From Carposina sasakii (lineage: Eukaryota > Arthropoda > Insecta > Lepidoptera > Carposinidae): 64,000 nt of DNA. Of this stretch, positions 9,891-22,215 are shown one piece after another. Position 1 is the stretch's first letter. Every line of letters starts with the position of its first letter. The DNA is taken from contig CP053154.1 of assembly GCA_014607495.2 (NCBI GenBank), forward strand, positions 12,400,001 to 12,464,000. The letters run 5' to 3'. The notes under the pieces were generated by a model. The model saw only the letters and a program-made list of their open reading frames with translations. It was not told where the DNA came from and ran no database searches. The translations under genes were made by a program, and so were the position numbers.

Positions 9891-12800
9891 TTTCTGTATT
9901 CGACGTAGGTTACCTCACACAAGAAATGTTAGTTCAGTAATCAGACACGTTACAAAAGGAGTACATAAGTTATAAAGTATTAGAAGTTTATTTAAACCGT
10001 ACCGAAGTACCGCGAATTTGGTTAACTCAATTAGCCGGAACCCTTTCAAGCAATTTTATACTAGGGTTCGTTTAAAATTACACCAAGCCAGTTCCAACTC
10101 TAATTACGAAGACTCGCGGATTTTGGTGGAACTATTTAAAGTAAGTAAAACAGTATCAGTGAACAAGGATCCTAGCGCCATTGTCATAGGAGTTTATAAC
10201 TGAAATGAAATGTGGAGGCCGAAGGGCACGGCTAACTCTTTACGACGACATTTCAAATGTTTTATAAAATACTTGTAAGACCAAATTGACGGCACACGTA
10301 AAATTTTTACAGTTTCGTAGAGAGATGTAGCAAAATAGGATCGTAAAGTTGCTACGATCTGGGTGCGCAATCGACTGTTTATTTTAATACGTGAATACAA
10401 AAAAGATTTTACTTATATGATATGATTTTTTTTGTGATTTTTTTTATTTGCCATAAACATGATTTTTCTTTTCCTATTTCCCCTTTGATTTATTAAAATT
10501 TAGAATCAACTTATAGACGAAATAGAAGAATAGATACATCTATTCTCTCATCATGTATTCTACTTCTGAATGTTTATGTAAGAAAATTATTTAAAACAAG
10601 CTAAAGACCTAAAAATCCCACCACCATTATCAACAAAGGCCAGCAAAATATACAACAACTATCTCGCCCATACACTGTCTCTCTGATATAATGACAATAA
10701 TTTAAGTAAGGCGTTATATTATAAGCTAACCCTTGCACTGCTGTCCTTAAATCTTGGCCGGCGTGATAGGGAGACATCTGTGTTTACGGCCTAGATAGCG
10801 GGGTTAAAGTGTGTCCCCACTCCGGGCGATATGTCGCCACTGACATTATCAGTGTTGTCCCGACTCTGTTTTTCGCGAAGATCCCGACATTAAACTGTTT
10901 TCGCTAGGAACAAGTTTGTGGAAGTGTATTTGTTTTTTTTTTTGAGACTTGGGCTTGGTAGATTATGGTTATGAAAATAACTATTCAATATTATCAGCCA
11001 ATATTTTTATGTGATATGGTATGGACTGTCAAATGTTATTGTAGGTAGATATGATAACAAGCGGTTTTAAATAGTATCTATTAAGTTCAGAGAGCAAAAC
11101 ACATCTATTCATTTATCAACAGTTCTAATGCTGACAGAGCTCTAGAAACCCAATTATTGTCCACGACTTTGAATATTTTGAATATGTAGTTATCGTACAA
11201 CCCAGCACATCCAACCTAAAACCCGCCATCCGCATGCCCACTATATTGTGAACTAATGGAAAATCAAAGCTGTTACCAAACTATCGAACTATGCTCTCCG
11301 AACGGACAACAAAGATCCAAGCGCATAAGCCCTTTCATTCCACTTCAAGGAATCGTGTTTCTTTTCTAAAACCTACAAGATCTGTTCACCCGCCTTCAAG
11401 TGGATAGGTACTTACACCAGTGTAAGGCCAAAGCAGCGCATTTTCACTCGGCGGCAGCTCTATTTCCACAGTGAACCAACCTTATCCTGTAGATACGAGC
11501 ATGAAAAGATGAATGCGATGTGAGTCGACCTAGCTTTCTTCACCGGAAAGACAGTTTATTTATACTGCCTACCCGCTAATGGTGCTTGCACACTTGCTTG
11601 TGCTTCGATTTGCTATGTCACCGCGCCTTTCCTTCGAATGGTTTGTACCTACTTGAGTACAACTTTGGTACAACTACGAACACACGCGGTCATTCTCTGT
11701 TTCCATAGAGCTTGTACCGGCCGTTCCCAAGTGAGATTACATACATCTTTCCAAGACTATTAGATATATCTACACAAGAGGTCTGTAAACGTGTTCGATT
11801 AATATGGCTGAGAGCACTAGCTATGCTTCTAGAGAGATCTACAGTAGATCTCTCAGTAGACTACTGAGTGTAACTATGAACACTCTCGATCGAGATCGCT
11901 TTAATCTAAATGTCTTTTGAAGCATATTTTCCGACCTGTGCCAAATCAATGATTTTTGAGGGAAATCAAATTTCCTATATAGTTACCTACGAGTACGCTA
12001 CGGGTGAACTTTTCTGTACCAGAGTTTTGTGATACTATTTCCTTTGCTATTTGAAAGAAATTTTAAATTTGGTTCGTATTTTATTATGTAGACATTGCCT
12101 TTAAATAAAAAAGCGTATATATTTTTTTAAGGTATTAAGTTATCAATATTTTGCTACGGTACATAAACAGAACGTATATTAACTGTCTTACAAGAAATTG
12201 ATTTACAGATATTTAGTCTACAGTTAAATTTACTTCATAATTCCAACTTTCGTCAGTGATACTTGCTTCCTAGATATCCCAGCGCCTACAAATTTTCTGC
12301 AAAGTACAGCATGAATGCAACATGACAGCAGTGCTGCAACTACGCTGCATTGTTAATCCATAATAAAATTATGATGTAATAAACAAAAACGTGATGCCTT
12401 CGCGCTACACTATGCAGAAAGATGCCGTAAGAAGCAGATTATTTTTTAACGTTCTTAGCTTTTCTTTTTGATCGAGCCTAACATATAGAGCCTTCTCTGT
12501 ATGACATAGGTATTTTTTGGTCTGCAGCTTTACACTGAGCTGGATTCCTTTTCAGCTGATATTATAATTTATTGTATCTTGTGTACTTGTTGTATGCTGA
12601 ATAAATAACATTTCTTTCTAAATTAAATCTATCTAAAGCAAAGATGAAATGGATGATTAATCGATTTACAATCGCAGCTTTTACAGGAAGGCCAACCAAT
12701 CAACGTTATCCAAGTAGCGTACCCAAAAAGCTGGCTGCTTATCTATAGTTAAATTTACCGTTCTGTGGATTTATTAACTATTTTTAAGTAACTGTTTAAT

Positions 12801-13112
12801 TTCTTTCTTTCTTTCTCTATCTACAATATTCGTTACACAATTCTCGTAGTAACGCAAAAACGTTCGCGAGGAGCACTCAATCAAGTGTAATCAGTGCGCG
12901 GGCTACATGAGTTATGGCATGCTCTGCACAGACGTCATAAATTCTCGTCGCTCGATGGCCGATCGGCATACCGATGAGCGTTCCCAATATTGCTGAAACG
13001 GTATGCATATTCGACACTGTTTTGTGATGAACATCGCTTTTATAGATAACAGTCTTATACTAACATACATACATCCATAACATGTATATATCTATACGCC
13101 CATTATCCTCCA
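9891..13112. other. Intergenic, no gene recognised
   Basis: About 3.2 kb without a supportable gene. Only short frames occur. A GC-richer patch at about 10740-10870 and a small imperfect palindrome at about 11825-11870 (agagatctacagtagatctc) were the only structures noticed. Confidence 0.5.
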
Positions 13113-13220
13113 AAGATATATCAATTATACCCTCATAATTGATCAGAAGTGTTGGTTCTGTCAGCCCTCGGTGCTCTACCTACCCCATAAGGGATAAAGA
13201 CGTGATTATATGTATCTATG
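13113..13220 (+). mobile_element. Dispersed repeat family A, partial copy
   Basis: Matches the right half of family A (attataccctcataattgat, ggtgctctacctaccccata, gggataaagacgtgattat), diverged from the other copies. Confidence 0.6.
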
Positions 13221-14834
13221 CATCCCCCAAAGAAGCTGAGCAGAAATGTGCAAATTACACACCCACTTTTCACAAATTAACTTATCATATCCTAAGTGGT
13301 TAGGGACTATTTTGGCCCCTGTATATTTTCCAATCATTGTGAGAAACTTCGATATCGCGTTCTAGGGTTATTTAAGACTGTGGTTCTGTCTTGTATCCCC
13401 TATGTGGCTCCGATATGTAAAAATCTTTGAAATAAAAAAAATCAAAAAACCATTCTATACTAAGCTATTCTCCATTCTAAGCATAGTCTAATTCAGCAAA
13501 GTAAATCAAGCGCGCCCCATCGGATACCGGGGCACGTACTACCGGAAGTGGCCTCACCTGTCCCGCGCCGGATGTTGCTTTCTGCTTCTGATTTTGATTC
13601 TCCTCATGCATATTTCATTTGCGTATGTTCCCTGCGGCGGAGAGGTCAGCGCCGAGTTTAGACAAGTAATTTTGTTGATTCACTTGTTTGGAATACGCCT
13701 TTTTAGTCGACGTAGCTGTAGATTTATATTTGTAGATTTATACGAGGGGCCACTATCATCAAAATAAAAAAAATTTAGTATTGGTGACATGGCTTTTTTT
13801 ACTATTTCTATACATTTCTTTTGAAATTTTCTCGGTATAGTGTTTTGTGAACAATGAAGAATAAGAATAATTAAGTTTTTGGCAAAAAATATTGGACCGT
13901 AATTTTTAATCATTAAAAATTTTAAATCGATAAAGGATAGTGTATATATGCAATCAATTGTCATGCCCTGGCGCATGCTACAAGTATGTACACTACTACG
14001 AAAAAGCGTAGCAGGCCCGCACGTACAGTAGCACAACGGAATTTATTGCTGTTTAAAAAAATCCTTAATTTGTGACATTCATATGCAAATAATAGGTAAA
14101 TTAGAACACAACATTGTTTCTTGTCTCTCAAGAAATGTAACCTAACTTGTATGGAAATTAAACCAAAACACGTTAAAGAAACAACAGTTAATTTCTCAGA
14201 ACAAACAACGTAGAACAAAAACATCGTTGTGAACCCCTACACTATGAAGTTGATCCCCGCAATTTCCGAGCCAGTCTCTTGAAGTTCGATGGCACGTGAC
14301 GATACTGCAAGGATTTTCTAGAAGGTTGGAACTTCCTTACGGCTTCCTTATGACGTCATTCGATACACCGCGAACGCAATATCCACATTCATGAGCTAAA
14401 TTCTGAGGAATATACATGAAGTTAGATGGTAAAGTACGTGGAGGAACTTTATATATATGAATTACGTTCAAAATGTTGTACGAGCCTTTAAATTGCCAAA
14501 CAATGTGTCAATACGAGTAATGCGACCACATTTTAGAAACACAGCCGTATGTATAGGTGGGTGTCTATGTATGTAGGTATAGTTGACTGTGATTATGTTT
14601 TTTTTTAATAACCATTATGCCTTCTCCAAAATTTGTTTATTCCCGTCCCACGTATATACAACATTCGTGCAAAATTGTTATGCGAAAAGGTATCTTGTAA
14701 TTTAAGAGTTCCTTACTTTGGATGAAGTAGCAAATGGGTTATTTGCATAGCTATGGGGAATATACGTAAACGAATTCGTAAACTATGAATAAACAACGTT
14801 AAATAGAGTGCATAGAGAGGGAAAATAGACATAA

Positions 14835-14996
14835 TCATATAATCACACACTATATAACACACTACGATCCCTTAATGTGTAATGTCGTGGATACTAAGCA
14901 ACGGTTAACATCAATGACTCGGAAACAAACATCGATATTAATCACATCAATGTTTGCACTTGCCGGTATTTGAACTCAGGATCTATGTCCAATGGG
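14835..14996 (-). mobile_element. tRNA-derived SINE (family S2), diverged
   Basis: On the minus strand it contains a decayed B box (gagttcaaatac for ggttcgaatcc), then ggcaagtgcaaacattgat, atgtttgtttccgagtca, tgcttagtatccacgac and a block like cattaagggatcgtagtg, which parallel the copies at 19632-19905 and 49908-50135. Confidence 0.55.
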
Positions 14997-15399
14997 CCAT
15001 CAAAATATGCAGATTTTTTACATTTTCTTTTTTCTGATGAAATATATAAAGATGTTAATTTAGATAAGTAGAATATTATGCTTCTAACATTTTTAAAAAA
15101 CGTCGAATATGTTATTAGGTTTCATGCTTAAACTTCACATTAATTTTCTTACGTCTTCTCGAAATTACCCGCATCATATAAGTACTTGAGCCGATCTCCA
15201 GACAATATTAAAAGTGTTTCTAATCAAGTTTCAAAAGCCTTGAAAGACTTGAAAGCCGAGTTAGCACTAATTATCTAATCCAAACGTAAGGTTTAAAACT
15301 CAACATCGAGAGAAAACTTCTCTTTCTGAGAATTTTGAAACTTTCCAAGTTAATTAAAGTAAGTGAACAATTAAGGAATTATAAATTAATTGAAGATAT

Positions 15400-15599
15400 A
15401 ACATATCAAGCTCGATTTTATGAAGATCCAATACTGCATCACTGCTACAAACTCCCCGATTTGATTCTGAGGCTTTTGGGTATTCTTTCTCGGTTCAGGC
15501 GGTTAAGCTCTGGAGTGAATTACCTCATACGGTTAGAGATTGTCGCACTGTTAGCACATTTAGGAAAAAGCTGAAGGATCACTACCTGACTATTCTTTG
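15400..15599 (+). pseudogene. LINE ORF2 C-terminal remnant
   Basis: One plus-strand frame reads FSVQAVKLWSELPHTVRD followed by TFRKKLKDHYLTIL and a stop near 15599. This W-x-LP then F-x-K-L pattern is the usual end of non-LTR ORF2 proteins. The upstream DNA (15200-15400) shows no clear RT motif, so only a 5'-truncated tail seems present. The family differs from L1 and L2. Confidence 0.6.
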
Positions 15600-15854
15600 A
15601 CTATGCTGTCATTTGTTTCTCTCCTTTTTTTTAATGTAGTTAGTTTCTTAGAATTAGTTTAATTGCACATGTTATCCTGTGTTTGTTAATAATTTCTCTT
15701 TACTTGCTTGGCTTGCTGGACGAGATCTCGTGTAGAAATAAGCTTGCGATTGTACAAGCATCTCTTCTTTTATCTTTTAAGTAGTATTTTTTGTGTATGT
15801 GCAATAGAGAATAACAATAAGAAAGAATAAAATACCATCTAGATTAGCGTATCC

Positions 15855-16139
15855 CAGGGTTGCCAACCGTCCTGTTTTCCCAGGATATATCCTGCTTTTT
15901 GGGATGTCCTGAGTTTTAGAGCCCTGACACATTCGCTATCGGCAAATTTTCGTCAGCGACACCTCTAGAAAGCCTAAAAGTAGCAAATACGTAGTCGCGG
16001 GCACTGAATGTGTTAAGGACCAATCCAATCGTATTGTCACTGGGCTCGCACATGTATTTATAGTCCTGGCTTTTAATTGAAATGTTCTAGTATTTCTTCT
16101 TCAAATCCTGGTTTTCAAAGTTTTGAAATGGCAACCCTA
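15855..16139. mobile_element. hAT-like MITE with 8-bp target duplication
   Basis: It starts cagggttgcca and ends tggcaacccta, an 11-base inverted pair (one mismatch at the outer base). The flanks are gcgtatcc (15847-15854) and gtgtatcc (16140-16147), an 8-bp duplication with one difference. CAGGG-type ends plus 8-bp duplications are the signature of the hAT superfamily. The 285-bp interior has no transposase. Confidence 0.75.
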
Positions 16140-16504
16140 GTGTATCCCCAATTACTCCGATCTTGTCGACTACATACATACACTGTTTTTCCAAAATGGG
16201 GTAACCCTAACTACAGTATCATGGAAGTGATCCTATAGACACGTTAACTATAGCTGGAACAGGCGTAAAATATCAGTGAGATTCGTTACTAACTGACACC
16301 TGAGTTCACTAGTCGACTCTTGAGACATGAAAATACGTCGTCGACAAGATTTTTTTTTTTCAATACGTGTGTAAATAAATAGATATTTTCTATGAAAAAG
16401 TTATTAAGCTGCTAATTACGCATTATTAACCTTGTCGTTTTCTTTAGATATTTATAGGTACCTACAGAATGATGGTGGCCAAATAGGTATAGTCTAGATT
16501 TATC

Positions 16505-16630
16505 TATCTATATATATAAAAATCAATGCCACTTTTCGTTGTAATTTTATAACTCAAGAACGGACTCACCTATCCAAACCAAATGCTTAGGCTTTGTTCG
16601 GACTATTTAGTAGATCGTTTATGTGAAGTT
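16505..16630 (+). mobile_element. Helitron-like 5' end
   Basis: Starts tctatatatataaaaatcaa, followed by aactcaagaacggactcacc and cggtcgagcggttc, the usual left end of lepidopteran Helitrons (TC start, TATATA run, then a conserved rule-of-thumb segment). No 3' hairpin was found downstream. Confidence 0.5.
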
Positions 16631-17782
16631 TGCACAAAATCGGTCGAGCGGTTCTTCATTTATCACATTTTTTGTAACAAATGATTTCAATAAATGACGG
16701 ATCATTTTGTTAAAGGGAATTTTCGTTCTACGTACGTATCTACTGCGTCTCATATTCGGCAGTAAATAAGAACGACCTAAGAACCTACTTAAAATTATTT
16801 TCATGAAGTTAAAAATAAGCATACCTACGTAATCCATAAATACGCAGTAACATAAAAAATCTATAATAAAATTTTGAAACGACCCAGTTACTTTCATTCC
16901 AAAGCTGCTCGTTATAAAAGTACCAATTTTAATATGTTTTCGCCAAGTAAAGTATGATGCTTTTGAATTTAATTATTTTCCACAGAAGAAGTTTAAAATG
17001 CTGTTTGCCTTACCTTTGAAAGTTTGATCGGGGCAGTTCAAAGTTGGGATAAAAGTGCAAAGTCACATGCTGTTTACTTCCATTAAAAAGTTCTTTTTGG
17101 TAAGTATAACAAATTTATAATGTAGGTAACATTAGGATAAATCTAATTTTAGTTACTAACCTGATTATTTTTTAACTCGTTGGCAATAAATGAATGCCCT
17201 CATAATCTAGTTAATGCAAAAAGCATCTAGTAAAATGTACGATGCTTCTGTTAGCTTGAACTTGGCTTAAAATGCATCGAAAATTTGGTTGCTACACTAC
17301 ACAATGTTAAAATGACAGCAACATTCAAAAAAAATACAAATAAATAAAAAAACAGTAACAGTGATAATAAGATAAAAAATACAGTTTTAGGAGCCAGTCT
17401 CGCTCTAAAAATGTGTAAGCATCATATTGTGGGTTTTAACACACGGTCCACTGTCCAATATATCGGAAATTAGTACTTTAGTAGGTACAGGAAGGACAAG
17501 CCAACCCAATAACGAACGAATTGCTTATAAATATTAATTTATTGAAATTCAGGCCCATTATGCAGTCAAAACCGGTTACAACAAAATATCCCACCGCTGC
17601 TGCTTACAATAACAAAGTGGTTATATCCGGATTATGCTTATGTAAGCATATAGGTAAAGCAGTATATTATGATGAAACCATATACTTTTAATAAATATTT
17701 GGTCACTTCATCTATTACATCTTAAGATTATATAACATCACGTTAAGGGACAGATTTTAATTATCAGTGACATTCATTACGA

Positions 17783-17852
17783 TGCACGCACCGGGATTCG
17801 AACCCAGGACCTGTGGAGCGGCTTGATCCAACTACCCCAATCGGCCGTATTT
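17783..17852 (-). mobile_element. tRNA-derived SINE head (family S2)
   Basis: Minus strand reads acggccgattggggtagttg (A box region) and cctgggttcgaatcccggtg (B box), as in the copies at 19632 and 49908. Only the tRNA-like head is clear. Confidence 0.6.
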
Positions 17853-18099
17853 TACTATACCTACATATATTACACTTAATTCTTTTTACTTTAAAATGGT
17901 GCATGTAAGCCGACCACGTTTATTACCCATAATACTTAACCAGAATAATATATCAAAGTAAACTCATATTGTTACCCTTTTGTTGTTAAAATGTACGTAC
18001 CAAATAGTAAAACCGGGTAAATAGTAAAATAGGGCAGAAAGGACATAGCTTATGATCCTTTATTAAGGAATTGCATAATTTCTTTTAACTTTAAAGTTT

Positions 18100-18255
18100 A
18101 ATTTTTTCAAGATTATATTATCATTCTCTAAAATTTTCTGGAACAATAAACGCATGATTTCGAGTCTCAAATTTTTGTGAGTCCATTTTTTGATTAGGTA
18201 TTCCTAATCATGGGCCATTTTCATAGCATTTCGCCATTCTGTGACATCCTGTATA
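18100..18255. mobile_element. Remnant of MITE family M2
   Basis: The right half of family M2 is recognisable from gcatgatttcgagtctcaaa, the gggc-att core and the terminal tgacatcctgtata. The left half is missing. Confidence 0.5.
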
Positions 18256-18478
18256 AGATCAATAAAGCTATTTAAGCTTTTTTAGCTCACGGAATGCATG
18301 ACATGATAATTACTTTCTTGCGAAAATTCTACAGACTGGTAAACGTCTTATTTCTGACACACACAGTTACATTTATTTATATACTGTTCTTGTTATATTA
18401 TGAAATAAAATAATATTTTATTATCAAAATGTGCTTTTAAACTATGTACATATTGTTTTATTTCAAAAACTAAGATAT

Positions 18479-18933
18479 ACAAGGTGTTTGTGACAGCCAG
18501 GCAAATATTAATATGGTGACTTCAGACTATGATTCTGAGATGAAAACCAGTGAAAATTTTCGCATGAAAATTCCAAAATTTTCCGAGCTTATTTTTTCAT
18601 TTTTTAAGGAAAAAAATAGTGTGGTTAAATAATGACTTAAAACAAAATTTTACCCTATGGATGATTTTCAAAAAAAGTTGCTCTCAAAAAAGTTCAATTA
18701 ACTGCTCAACCCCAAATGAGAGTCACCAGTGATCCAAAAAACAGCAATGTATCACACAAAAGCCCATTTAACTAGTCACAGATTCGCCCGATACAATTGG
18801 CTCTAAAAGCAAACATTGCGTAATAATCAAATCAAAAAATAATTTCCTGAGAGTAATAACACTGTCGTATAACTCAAAACAATGGTACTTGTTCAGTATC
18901 TTAGTTTTTTCCTGGCTGTCACACACACCCTGT
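18479..18933. mobile_element. Non-autonomous DNA transposon, GGTGT-gacagccagg ends (family M3)
   Basis: It begins acaaggtgtttgtgacagcc and ends ggctgtcacacacaccctgt, with TA at both sides. An inverted relative of about 440 bp lies at 30576-31014 (acagggtgtgggtgatagcc ... ggctgtcacaagcacccggt). No transposase frame; TA flanks and ACAGGGTG-like tips suggest a Tc1/mariner-related source. Confidence 0.65.
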
Positions 18934-18944
18934 ATATAGCTAGG

Positions 18945-19195
18945 ATATACATATGGTTGATCGATTCATCAATTTGAAACATTGTGCTGGATTCAGCTTT
19001 GTTTACCGAGATTTGGCTAGTGTAAAGCTACCGGGATGAAAAATAATGTTTCCAATATGTAAAAATAAAAAAGGGTTTATAAGAGATGGTCAAATTCGTC
19101 ATCCGAGTTAAATGATTGGTTGGTTAGAGCACAGCACGGTATGCGAGAGGTCGTTAGTTCAAGTCTCACTGGGGTGAAAAAAAATTCAATTTCTT
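18945..19195 (+). mobile_element. Composite SINE copy (family S1 with upstream module)
   Basis: The upstream part (ggttgatcgattcatcaatt, ggattcagctttgtttaccg, gagatttggctagtgtaaag) is shared with 31575-31732. The downstream part (attcgtcatccgagt, gttggttagagcac, then a decayed B box and gggtgaaaaaaaattc) is a diverged S1 head. The two modules occur together in both places, so they form one larger repeat. Confidence 0.6.
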
Positions 19196-19631
19196 AATAT
19201 TATTCATTATTTACAAAATCTCCATTTATACTAATGCTTAAGTGTAGAGATAAGTTACAATCAAACTTAAACTAAGACTAAAGTAATAACCTAGGCTAAT
19301 TATAAAATATTGCTCAATAAATCTGTGCGTAGTTATAACGAAGTTTAATGTTTACAGAAACTTTATACCCCACATTAATTATGGTCTGGATCAGAATACC
19401 TTAGCTCCAGTATTTCTAGATAGAATAAAACTATTCAGGTTAATATATCTTTCAAAGTTTTTAAATTGTAATACTGCGAAGTAACCTGATTATTATTAAT
19501 TATTACTCAACTGGTAAGGAATGGTAGGTATTGTTTTTCGTGAAGTAGAAGCTAAAGCCACATATTAGGGGTTTTAGGTTGTGCCTCACGATTTCTTACG
19601 GGAAAAAATAATAAGTTCTTACACAAGTACG

Positions 19632-19905
19632 GACGGCCGATTGGTGTAGTTGGTAGTGGCCCTGCCTGCGACGCCATAGATCCTGGGTTCGAATCCCGGT
19701 AGGTGCCAACATTGATGTGATGAATATCGATGTTTGTTTCCGAGTCATGGATTTTTATATACTTATCTATGTATTTATATACCGTTGCTTAGTATTCACG
19801 ATACAAGACCTTAGGGATCTCAGTGTGGGACTAGGTCAATGCGTTGTGAAGTGTGTGAATATTTATATTTATTTCAGTATTTATAAAGAAGAAGTTATTA
19901 TCCTT
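19632..19905 (+). mobile_element. tRNA-derived SINE (family S2)
   Basis: The head has A box tggtgtagttggtagtggcc and B box gggttcgaatcccggtaggt. The body (atatcgatgtttgtttccga, tatataccgttgcttagtat, accttagggatctcagtgtg) matches 49908-50135. RNA polymerase III boxes plus a shared non-tRNA body define it as a SINE. Confidence 0.75.
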
Positions 19906-19992
19906 ACTCAAGTAACAACTTTAGAGACGATTTTATAGTTTAGTTTTTTAGAACATAGTATTGTAAGATGTCAAAAACTACTTATTCATGTA

Positions 19993-20222
19993 TATAATCA
20001 CGCCTTTATACCTTACGGGGTAGGCAGAGCACCAACGGCCGATAAAACCAAATTGGTGCCACTTCTGACCAATTTTGCGGGTATAATTGAGATGTACAAG
20101 TTCGGTTAGTAGTGATAGGTGGTCAGCCCATCGCTTACAAAACACCAAGACCCTCTTGTCCCTCTACTGACTTGTACAGTATGCCCGGGAAGAGAAGCTG
20201 CTGTAGCTGCAGCTGTACGCTT
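19993..20222 (-). mobile_element. Dispersed repeat family A, split copy
   Basis: Family A on the minus strand (ataatcacgcctttatacct through gcccgggaagagaagctgct). The expected continuation (agagcagcatagaagaaaat) is found only at 20345-20364, after an unrelated segment. Confidence 0.65.
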
Positions 20223-20338
20223 TTTAACCGACTTCAACAAAAGGAGGAGGTTCTCAATTCGTCTGTATGTATAATTTTTTTTTTAATGTATGTTCATCGA
20301 TATTTCCGTCAATTATAGACCGTTTTCAAAAAAAATTT
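20223..20338 (-). mobile_element. Short insert within repeat A (aaccgacttcaac-type repeat)
   Basis: Starts near tttttaaccgacttcaacaa and includes aaaggaggaggttctcaatt and tgttcatcgatatttccgtc. This segment separates the two parts of a family A repeat. It resembles a common insect retrotransposon tail, but the class is not shown by this window; strand is uncertain. Confidence 0.45.
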
Positions 20339-21090
20339 CACTCACAGAGCAGCATAGAAGAAAATAAATAAAGTAGAATACTGGTGTCACATTTAAGTTA
20401 TTTTATACTTATAGCAATCAATATATTACAATGAATTAAAATTTATAGATAAAACTTGTTCCTCTTTCTGTGGATCAACCAGATCTTATTCAGATACCTT
20501 TCAGTGAATCTATTACCAATTTTCAGGAAAAATATTTTGAAGAAGTACTTTTTTTCCATATAAGTAAATAGCTATTGTGATTTTACGCTCTATGTATTTA
20601 ATACACAACTGTAATGACTGACAGTCACGCAGATTTATCCCCAACAAAAGTTTACATCAACTATACTCTGCAACGACAAAGTTTCAGAAATTTGCCTTTA
20701 ACTAGCTGTAACCGTACACTAGACTACAAACTCCAACAGTATTATTTTGATATTACCACGTACGACTTACGTAAGTAACGTCGGTTACCAACTATCCAAT
20801 GCTTGTAAAACAGGTGAATTTCAACTTTAAAATAACGGAGTAACATTACAGCGATGGCGTTGGAAATTTAGTTGGTAAGTAATTAATAGTTTGAAAACAG
20901 TTGCATGCAGGTAAGCCAGTCGTGGTACTTACAAAGTGCATGTCCATTGTTTATGTGGTTTATTATAACGCTATATCGACACAAAATACTTAGTCGTTCA
21001 GGTACTGGAGGCGCATTGTGCATAGGACTGCTCGCACGGATTTGTATGCAACAGCCAATATTGCTTACAACAAGGCAGTGTTATTAACTT

Positions 21091-21217
21091 ATTTGCAGTG
21101 GCAAATCCGAAGCAATTCGATAGCGAAAATTAAGAGTATGTGTATCCTCTCTCGGCCTGCGTACTCACACACTCTCAATTTTCGCTGTCGCATTGCTTCA
21201 GCTTTACTTCTGCAAAT
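21091..21217. mobile_element. Short palindromic MITE
   Basis: The left arm (atttgcagtggcaaatccga, tagcgaaaattaagagta) is mirrored by the right arm (tactcacacactctcaattt, ctgcaaat), with arms of about 52 bp and some mismatches. No second copy was noticed in the window. Confidence 0.55.
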
Positions 21218-21585
21218 TACGTAACTCTACTTGAACGATAGCGCTTCTTACGTTGACATTAGGTAATTTAAGATATAATTCGTACCCTCAAACCAACATG
21301 TTATTTACATTAATTTAATCTAGAATCTATTGTATATCACTTTAAAATTTATTAACAAAAACACAAACATTTCACTTTTAAAGTTAGGACCTACATATAT
21401 AATATAACCCTCACTTCTCTTAGAAAATTATAACACAAGATGAACATTTAATTTCGTAGGGTCCAAAATGAAATTAGTATCTTATATCCGAGGCCTCTAT
21501 AAAATATTATGCTAGGTAATAACCGTATTATTTTACGGCTTCTCCAACTTCATTATGGCTTGCTTTTCCACAAACATATATAACT

Positions 21586-21895
21586 ACTAGTGGACGCGCG
21601 CGACTTCGTCCGTGTAGACTGGAAAAAAAATGTCGAAATTTTCCGGGATAAAAATATTTTACCGGGATTAAAATGTCACAATATATTCCTGAAAACTGCA
21701 TCGAAATCAGTTCAGCCGTTTCTGAGATAAGCGTGCACAAACGCACAGACAAACAGACAAACCAATAAACAGACAAAAATTCCAAAAATCATCGTTTTGG
21801 GTCCTATTGCATTGATAAAGGTCTCCTATAATATTTTTTCTCATATATCTTCCATGTACAGACAGCGATCCGTTACATTTTTATTATATGTAAAG
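21586..21895 (-). mobile_element. Non-autonomous Helitron-like element
   Basis: Read on the minus strand it runs from a TA-rich start to cagtctacacggacgaagtc then gcgcgcgtccactagt, i.e. a small hairpin followed by a CTAG-T end. The interior (aactgcatcgaaatcagttc, ctgagataagcgtgcacaaa) is shared with the copy at 23998-24222. Confidence 0.55.
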
Positions 21896-22133
21896 ATGTA
21901 CACCTACAATATACTGGATACCTGTACCTATGTAGCAATATAATATGGATAAAAGTTAGGTAGGTATCTAACTTAGAATAATAATTCGCTCCGCGAAGCG
22001 AAGACCAATCATTTATCTAAGGTATCTAAATTCTTTAATACTCAAATTAGGATTCCCTGTATTATATGAACCCGAAACTATAAAGTCCTGACCGACCCGA
22101 AAACAATAGTTGGTGTAACTAATTTATTTAATC

Positions 22134-22215
22134 ACTAGTGGACGCCCGCAAAACCATCCGCATCATTGCAGAAAAAACAAAATCTAAATTATCCGAGATA
22201 AAATATTTTCACGGG
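22134..22215 (-). mobile_element. Helitron-like 3' end fragment
   Basis: The plus strand begins actagtggacgcccgcaaaa followed by ccgggata-like DNA (tatccgagataaaatatttt), matching the 3' end of the neighbouring Helitron-like copies in inverse orientation. Truncated. Confidence 0.45.

Noticed and set aside
11825..11870. Small palindrome agagatctacagtagatctc
   Set aside because: Too short and isolated to distinguish from chance.
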